A program made the position numbers and the translations under genes. From Ricinus communis (taxonomy: Eukaryota; Streptophyta; Magnoliopsida; Malpighiales; Euphorbiaceae): a stretch of 64,000 nucleotides of DNA. Below, piece by piece: positions 58,104 through 64,000 of this stretch. Numbering within the stretch: the stretch's first letter is position 1; the number at the start of each line of letters is the position of its first letter. Location: NCBI RefSeq assembly GCF_019578655.1, contig NC_063257.1, positions 21,824,001 through 21,888,000 of the forward strand, written 5' to 3'. The notes beneath the pieces are model-generated. The model was not told where the DNA came from. It did not search any database and was given only the letters and a program-made list of their open reading frames with translations.

Positions 58104-58320
58104 CCTCTTCCTTAAGAGTCTGAGGGATCATTCTGGATCAGATAGAGGCTCTATAAGATTCGAGTTTGAGCTCCTGATCATAAACTACCTGAAACCGAAA
58201 GTCCACACAACCACCGATCAACAAAAATAATATAATAATAAATAATAATAAAATTAAAGAATAAATGAATAAAACAAATAATGACTAAATTAACACAAAA
58301 CAATTCACTCTAGTTCACAC
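58104..58320 (-). other. Short leader of the Athila-type element
   Basis: Between primer site and gag. It includes a TAATAA-rich microsatellite-like stretch at about 58228-58260 on the + strand. Confidence 0.6.
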
Positions 58321-58334
58321 AACACCAAGCGCCA
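58321..58334 (-). other. Primer binding site of the Athila-type element
   Basis: On the - strand TGGCGCTTGGTGTT lies five bases after the LTR end. It is the TGGCGC-class site, diverged at its 3' half from the site at 26257-26274. Confidence 0.82.
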
Positions 58335-58339
58335 AAACT

Positions 58340-59767
58340 TGATGGGCTCTTTATGCAACCTACACCTAAGGCAAGTGAACCTACCGATGCAGCCTAGCAC
58401 TAGTGAGTATCAAGGTCGATCCCCGGAGATCGGGTGAACCTAGAGTTACTACCGCTTGCTATGTTATCTAGTCTAAAATAGGGTGTGAAAGTTCTAACAT
58501 ACCGGTAATGGTTATGAGTGTAATTAAGTAAATGAAGGACAACAATGGACAATTAAAAGACAATTGTAAAGAGAGAAATAAATCCAAAAGGGAGCCTAAG
58601 TGATGGAATTCTAAAGATGAATTTTATGGATTGCCGATCTTGCTTACCCGTGCCTAAATCCTGAATTGAATCTCTGCCTCTCTCGAGCTTACATCAATTC
58701 CTAAACCCCGCACTAACCTAATGGAATCTCTTCCTATCAGATTACTACAAATTAGCATTAAGTATGATTTAAGACTATTAAGAGTTGTTAGTTCTTAATT
58801 CGGCGAGTAAATCAACCTCATCTCTAAGTGTTAACTACCAGTCCTTACTATTCAAAATCCAGTTATAACAAGCATTTCTCAATGTCAAGAAACAACCTAA
58901 TAAACAATTAATCTAACGTCTCAAATTAACTGCATCAAACTTTTATTACTGAATAGTAAGAAGATTGCAAGAATGACAATTATAAAAAACTAACAATTAA
59001 GCATAATCCATCAACAAAGGTGAACCCTAATGGATTCAAAAGATCTAGCTGCTCATGTTCATAGTCAAAGCAATTAAAGAACAAAATAAGGAAAAACAAA
59101 TTAAAGGTATGTACACCCTTCTCTTTCAAGCTGAATGAGAAACACTAAATTTGCAAATTCAAAATCTCAAACCCTAGTTGCCTCTTGAATGCTTCCAAAG
59201 TTTGTCTTGATCTTCAATTCGATGTTGGAATAAGTGGAATCCCCCCTTCAATTGATGAAAATTGATCTCTCCGGCCTACAATTGAGGTATAGGAAATATT
59301 TGATTAAGTGTGTGTCTTGGAATTGAGTCCAAAAATCGTCCCCTTCAATTAGAATTCAAAATCGCCTATATAGTTGATTCAAGACGGCCGAGTCCAGTCA
59401 GGCCGAATCAGGAGTCCACAGGCCGAGCCACCACAGGCCGTGCCTGGCGGCCGATCCACCACAGCCGCGGCCGGAGGTCATGGTGGCTACGTATATGCAA
59501 TAAATGGCACAATTGGGGATAGCCTCGATAATTCAGCACGGCCGAGTCCGTGCCGTGCTCAACCCTCGGGGTGCTTGTTCTCGCCCAATTTGATGGATTT
59601 TGCTCCATAATCACACGTATTTCCCTCGATTGCTGATGGTGTCCTTCGAAAATGACCTGAAATGAAAAGGGAAACAAAAGACAGGTGATTCTAGCATAAA
59701 ACGGGATAATCATGCATAAAAATGTGAACAATCGAGCATGAAAACATGTGTAGTATGATGCTTATCA
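58340..59767 (-). repeat. 5' LTR of the Athila-type element (1428 bp)
   Basis: Pairs with 52227-53685. A TATA-like CTATATAG on the - strand lies at about 59366-59373. The R/U5-like half carries the landmarks also seen in the truncated LTR at 25429-26250. Confidence 0.92.
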
Positions 59768-59772
59768 ACGAC
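59768..59772. repeat. Probable target-site duplication, right (ACGAC)
   Basis: Matches 52222-52226 in four of five bases. The Tekay LTR resumes after it. Confidence 0.6.
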
Positions 59773-61534
59773 TAAAGAGCGAAGTACAATCAAGGTCCTT
59801 AAATCTAATCTGGACACTTGATTCCCAAATAAGCCGACGCCCAGAGAGCAACACTTGACTAGGGACCTTCCTCCGGCAGTCAAACTTCCACAGCCTAGAG
59901 AGTTATACTCGACTAGGGCAAAACTAAAAAATAACTGTTACTACATGTCTCTGATTATTACCGATGCGCACACAGTCTTAATGCAACTGATCAGGTGGCA
60001 TGTTCCACTGTCACCTTATCCTCATATCACAATCATAACATGTATAATAATTATAAACAGTATGATTATAGGCAACACAATTTATTTACTAACATATTAT
60101 GAATTAAAATTTAGTAGTCTTGCGTGAAGCAAACGTGCAAATTATGTGTAAAAATAATAATAATATTAAAATAACATTAAATATGATATTAATAATAACG
60201 AAATAAGTTTACTAATAGTAAGGCTAAAAATATTCGTGATAATTATCAATTAATGAAAAATTACTCATAAAAATGATAATAATAATAATTATTTATTAAT
60301 TTTCATTGTATTTAATTTAGACATGACAAAGACACAATTGACTATATGACTTTAACTCACAGTTCTACCGCACTCTGCAGTCTGCTCCTACTCCTCCGAT
60401 GAAATTGGTTGGATGGATAAATTATCTATTCACAAAAGTACTCAGTTAATAAGATATTCTTAATTTTTCCTAGGCCTAGACTCCTAGATCAGACTGCCTA
60501 AGGAAATTCAGACTCGAAAATTCTACCAAAAATTCGGTAGAACCTCCTCTAAAATATGGACGTTTACCCCCCGTATAACTGGTCTAGAACCTGTTAGAAA
60601 CACTTCAAATATTCTGCGATTAATTAACCCGAGTCGGGCTGCCAAAACTATATTATTTTTTCCGACTCCGTAACACACCACAGATCATAATAATCATACA
60701 GACGGTCTAACATAATATCTATTCAACAACCAACCCACAAATAATTTTATGGTATTCAAACTAATTCAATACAATCACATCTACCACAAAACAACATATT
60801 AATTAATCACACCAGTTAATTACAGCATTTATATTTAAATCACAATTAATTAAATCCAATTAAATTAATTTATCCAAAATTGATATTTAATAGCAACAAT
60901 ATTTTTCAAAATTGTAAAATAATATTTAAGGTGTAGATAAAATTATATTGAGCCGAAAATCTAAAATTCTGCGCTTTTGGGAAACACCCGGGTCCAAAAG
61001 CCAGTACTACCAACAGTGTCGGAATTCAAATCCAGAAGCACCTACGCAAAGCTTGAGCTGTGGGGAGTCCGAAAATGCAAGAGTTTTGGCCGGAAACTAG
61101 TCGTAAGACACCAGATTGAGGCCAGAAAGTCTCAGCTCCGGTGAGGATGCACACAGTTGGCGGCGAGGAAATCACGGTTGGGAAGCTCAGCTCGAGGGTT
61201 CTTGCTGGCGAGGAGCTCGATTCCGACGTCGGATGAGCGATTGGTGGACGGCAGGAGCTAGTTCGGCAGCGGGGAAACTTTTCTCCTTCAGCCGACGTTG
61301 GTAGAAGGGGAAAGGAGAAAGGGAATGTGGCGCGGCGGCGAGGAGGGAAGGAAGAGAAGTCAAATGCCAGGGTCGGAGATGGCGTATATGAGGGGAAGAG
61401 AGCAACAGGGAGGAAGAAAGGAAAGGAGGAGGGGAGAGGAAGGAAAGAAAAAGGGAGGAAAAATTTCCCTCTCTTTTTTTTTAATAATTTTTATTTATTT
61501 TTTATTATTATTACTTTTGTTTTTGGGTATTACA
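59773..61534 (-). repeat. 3' LTR of the right-hand Tekay/Del chromovirus, part 2
   Basis: Reverse complement of Tekay-type LTR landmarks (GCTCTCTGGGCGTCGGCTTA, GAGTCGGG, CTAGGAGTCTAGGCCTAGG). It ends at TATTACA, i.e. the LTR start TGTAATACCC on the - strand. The CG-rich block at 61110-61440 corresponds in position to 3990-4540. Without the nested insert the LTR is about 2.36 kb. Confidence 0.88.
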
Positions 61535-61550
61535 TTCTACCCCCCTTAGG
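61535..61550 (-). other. Polypurine tract of the Tekay/Del chromovirus
   Basis: On the - strand CCTAAGGGGGGTAGAA directly precedes the LTR start TGTAATACCC. Upstream is AATTCGAGGACGAATTTT, the block shared with 3346-3370. Confidence 0.9.
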
Positions 61551-61590
61551 AAAATTCGTCCTCGAATTTTAAAGAAGAACATGGCTTACC

Positions 61591-62050
61591 TCAGGATTGG
61601 AACAAATGAGCATAAAGCCTCATCATTTCCTGCTCGGTCTCCCAAGTACACTCCTCTGGCGAATGGTTCTGCCACAACACCTTAACCATCGACATAACTT
61701 TAGAGCGCAATTGGCGAATTTGAGTATCCACAATCGTAACCGGCTGCTCTTTGTAAGTCAAATCTTCACTTACTTCCACATATTGAGACTACAACACATG
61801 CGAATGGTCCGAAATTACTTCCTTAACATTGATATATGAAATACTGGATGCAGAAGCGAGAAATTTGGCGGCAAGTCCAGCTTGTATGCCACCTCTCCAA
61901 TCCTGCCTATAATCTCAAAGGGTCCCACATATCGAGGGGCCAATTTGCCTTTCTTGCCAAACTGCATCACACCATGCATAGGGGACACCTTTAAGAACAC
62001 ATACTCCCTAACACTGAACTCCACATGCTTCCTCTTTGGGTTCGCATAGC
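61591..62050 (-). pseudogene. Integrase C-terminus and chromodomain remnant, Tekay/Del type
   Basis: 62024-61815 reads FSVREYVFLKVSPMHGV, FGKKGKLAPRYVGPFEIIGR and GEVAYKLDLPPNF...SMLRK. After a stop, 61779-61591 reads EDLTYKEQPVTI, LRSKVMSMVKVLWQNHSPEECTWETEQEM, which is the chromodomain-type tail (aromatic VLW...H...E.TWE pattern) that in this lineage binds histone marks. Stops at about 61814 and between the two parts disrupt it. Confidence 0.87.
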
Positions 62051-62054
62051 TTTT

Positions 62055-62775
62055 CTATCTACTGAAAGCTGTCTTCAGTCGCTCGCAGATAATAGGAATC
62101 TTTTCTGAAGTTATCTGAACTAACTCTAGTCCTGCTAACTTCCGTTCGCTAACCTCTTCCCAACACACAGGAGATCTGCACTTCCGGCCATACAATGCCT
62201 CATAAGGGGCCATCTCAATGCTTGCATGGTAGTTGATGTTATATGCAAATTCAATCAAAAGTAGGTACCAATCCCACTGACCAACGAAATCTATCACGCA
62301 CATTCGAAGCATATCGTCTAAGGTCTGAATTGTCCTCTCCGACTGTCCGTTAGCCTAGGGGTGAAAAGTTGTACTAAAGTCCAATATGGTACCAAGCTCT
62401 TCTTGTAGCTTTCTCCAAAACCTCGAAGTGAATTGCAATCCTCTATCAGACACTATGAAAATAGGAACGTCGTGAAGACTAACAATTCTCTCTAGATGCA
62501 CTCGTGCATACTTAGCAATAGAATAAGTAGTCTTCATCGGAAGGAAATGCGCTGATTTAGTCAATCGATCCATAATTACCCAAATAGAATCATAACCAAC
62601 CGAAGTCTTCGGTAAACCCGAAACAAAATCCATAGTAATAATCCTTTTCCATTTCCACTCTGGTATGGGAAGCGGTTGCAATAACCCTAATGGCTACTGA
62701 TGCTCTAATTTGACCCGCTGACACATTAGACATTTGGAGACAAACTCTGCCACATCCCTTTTCATTCCATTCCAC
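62055..62775 (-). pseudogene. Integrase core, Tekay/Del type
   Basis: 62681-62355: ITMDFVSGLPKTSVGYDSIWV, MDRLTKSAHFLP, FIVSDRGLQFTSRFW. The block normally QTDGQ is here a TAG stop followed by ANGQSERT (about 62352), so the frame breaks at the expected Gln codon. 62312-62055: VGQWDWYLLLIEFAYN, APYEALYGRKCRSPVCW. The first two catalytic Asp residues remain. Confidence 0.88.
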
Positions 62776-63260
62776 TAATAATTTCCTTTCAAATCATGAT
62801 ATATCTTGGTGGAGCCCGGATGCACGCTGTAGATTATACAGTGAGCCTCTTCTAAAATCTCCTTTCTAAGATTATCTACATCGGGAAAACACAACCTAGT
62901 GCCTATCCTGAGAGTACCATCATCATCTATAACAAAATCATTAGCTCGACCCTGCTGCACTTCTTCCAAGATTTTCCATAACTGTGGGTCCTGATTCTGA
63001 GCAAACCCGATTCTGTCAACGAGTACAGATCTAATCATGAAATGTCCTAACAATGCTCCCGATTCCAATACCTCCATCTGTAACTCTTCGTCGTACAACT
63101 CTCTAGTCAGGGGTCTCTTCTCTGCACTGACATGAGCAAGACTGCCTATTAACTTCCTGCTCAAGGCATCTGCTATGATATTAGCTTTACCTAGATGGTA
63201 GAGAATATTACAATAATAATCTTTCAGAAGTTCCAACCATCTCCTCTGTCTCAGATTCAA
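62775..63260 (-). pseudogene. RNase H tail and integrase zinc-finger region, Tekay/Del type
   Basis: NLRQRRWLELLKDYYCNILYH, GKANIIADALSRK, SLAHVSAEKRPLTREL and then IIYSVHPGSTKIYHDLKGNY, the HHCC zinc-finger start of integrase. A TAG stop at about 63268 separates it from the preceding RNase H frame, again where Gln is expected (IFQQKEL in relatives). Confidence 0.87.
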
Positions 63261-63269
63261 TTCCTTCTG

Positions 63270-63596
63270 CTAAAAGATATACTTCAAACTTTTATGGTCT
63301 GTATATATCTTGCACGTCTCACCATAGTGCCTCCAAATCTTTAAAGCAAAGACTACTACTGCTATCTCCAAGTCGTGAGTAGGGTAATTTTGTTCATGCC
63401 TCTTAAATTGCCTGAATGCATAATCCACTACCTTACCATTCTGCATCAGGACGTAACCCAAACCCACTCTGGAAGCTTCACAATACACCGTGAATCCACC
63501 AGTCTTACAGGGTAAGGTAACACCGGAGCTGAAGTCAAACAGTCTTTTAGCTTCTAGAAACTTCTTTACACGCCTCCGTCCACTAGAACCTGACAT
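63270..63596 (-). pseudogene. RNase H, Tekay/Del type, catalytic Asp changed to Glu
   Basis: [20 protein letters not shown] (normally CDAS), [47 protein letters not shown]. The Glu codon is GAA at 63477-63479 (- strand). A short deletion in HYLYGETC (here HYGETC) is also visible. Confidence 0.87.
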
Positions 63597-64000
63597 TCTT
63601 CTCAGTCAACTTAGTCAAAGGTGCTCCTATCCTTGAAAAGTCCTCCACGAATCGACGGTAGTAGCCTGCCAATCCTAGAAAGCTACGCACCTCAGTCACT
63701 GTGGTCGATCCTGGTAGCTCTTCTGGAAATACATTGGGAAACTCACAGACCACCTGAACATCTTCAATGCTACCTTTTTCTGTTGAGGTATCCCTGACAC
63801 CCACGGTGAAGCATCCGCCTAGCTGTAATAGCTGACACGAGATTCAATGGAGTAGATACCTACTCGACTTTAAAATGAAACACTAAGTACCCCAGGATTC
63901 GAAAAGTTACTTGCTTTTCCCAGTAGTCCAACATGGCATAGTGCATAGCCAACCAACCCATTCCTAAAATTACATCGAAATCCATTACTACCAACAGAAT
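63583..64000 (-). pseudogene. Protease tail joined to RT C-terminus; RT core missing
   Basis: From the right edge: DFDVILGMGWLAMHYAMLDYW (protease C-terminus, 63980-63910), then SIEDVQVVCEFPNVFPEELPG (the linker that normally opens RT). The next residues are STTVTEVRSFLGLAGYYRRFVEDFS, which normally end RT. Roughly 190-200 residues, including the KKDGS, DLRSGYHQ and FIDD blocks, are absent, and the frame stays open across the join (63804-63583). Confidence 0.85.

Larger units (their letters stand above)
52227..59767 (-). mobile_element. Athila-type element, nested, lacking RT and integrase
   Basis: A 7541-bp element on the - strand with LTRs 58340-59767 (5') and 52227-53685 (3'), termini TGATAAGCATC...GAGCCCATCA, a TGGCGC-type primer site and a purine tract with the preceding TTGAGGATAAGCAAAAG motif usual before Athila/Tat 3' LTRs. 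Only gag and protease traces lie in the 4.65-kb interior. It split the LTR of a Tekay chromovirus, whose sequence is continuous across the insertion. Confidence 0.9.
51632..64000 (-). mobile_element. Tekay/Del-type chromovirus, 3' half (continues beyond window)
   Basis: On the - strand: protease tail, PR-RT linker, RT C-terminus, RNase H, integrase, chromodomain remnant, purine tract, then the LTR split by the Athila-type element. The opposite end lies right of the window. The family is the same lineage as the non-autonomous element at 1-6134, sharing LTR ends and the AATTCGAGG...CGAATTTT block before the purine tract. Confidence 0.9.

Overview
This is nuclear, repeat-only plant DNA. I see no host protein-coding gene, rRNA or tRNA gene. 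Every coding trace belongs to LTR retrotransposons of plant Ty3/gypsy lineages (Tekay/Del-like and CRM-like chromoviruses, Athila-like and Tat/Ogre-like elements). The tRNA-type primer sites, polypurine tracts, TG...CA termini and nested insertions are typical of flowering-plant (probably eudicot) pericentromeric or other gene-poor heterochromatin. The species cannot be named from the sequence.

Layout. (1) 1-6134: a non-autonomous Tekay/Del-type element on the + strand, with a 5' LTR cut by the window edge, an iMet-type primer site, a 1.4 kb internal region holding only a wrecked pol tail, a polypurine tract and a complete 2757-bp 3' LTR. (2) 6135-25428: about 19 kb of a 39-bp tandem repeat (about 480 units), the dominant and most unusual feature. 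It reads in one orientation at 6135-6682, flips for 6683-17130, flips back for 17671-25391, and ends with one flipped unit. A truncated Tekay-type LTR (17131-17670) separates the two large opposed arms, so the region is a giant imperfect inverted repeat. (3) 25429-29834: a truncated Athila-type LTR, primer site and gag run directly into a Tat/Ogre-type pol, an apparent chimera. (4) 29835-51631: a large decayed Tat/Ogre-like element (LTR, primer site, two successive gag-protease modules, pol with a second RNase H, integrase and a long 3' non-coding region). It is interrupted at 37862-44644 by a complete-length CRM-like chromovirus on the - strand with a perfect 5-bp target duplication. (5) 51632-64000: the 3' half of a Tekay/Del chromovirus on the - strand. 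Its LTR is itself split by a 7.5-kb Athila-type element (52227-59767) that lacks reverse transcriptase and integrase.

Nothing here forms an operon or a working pathway. The relationships are insertional: Athila-type into Tekay LTR, CRM-like into Tat/Ogre pol, and LTRs embedded in the 39-bp array. All elements carry stops and frameshifts. Many of the stops are TAG or TGA where a Gln or Arg codon is expected, consistent with C-to-T decay of methylated DNA. The array has a period of exactly 13 codons and a short hairpin core in each unit. It also has local dimer and trimer higher-order units, kilobase-scale internal duplications and opposed arms. If transcribed by read-through from the adjoining LTRs it would give fold-back RNA. 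That is inference; its identity as a large, unfamiliar, rearranged minisatellite is directly visible.
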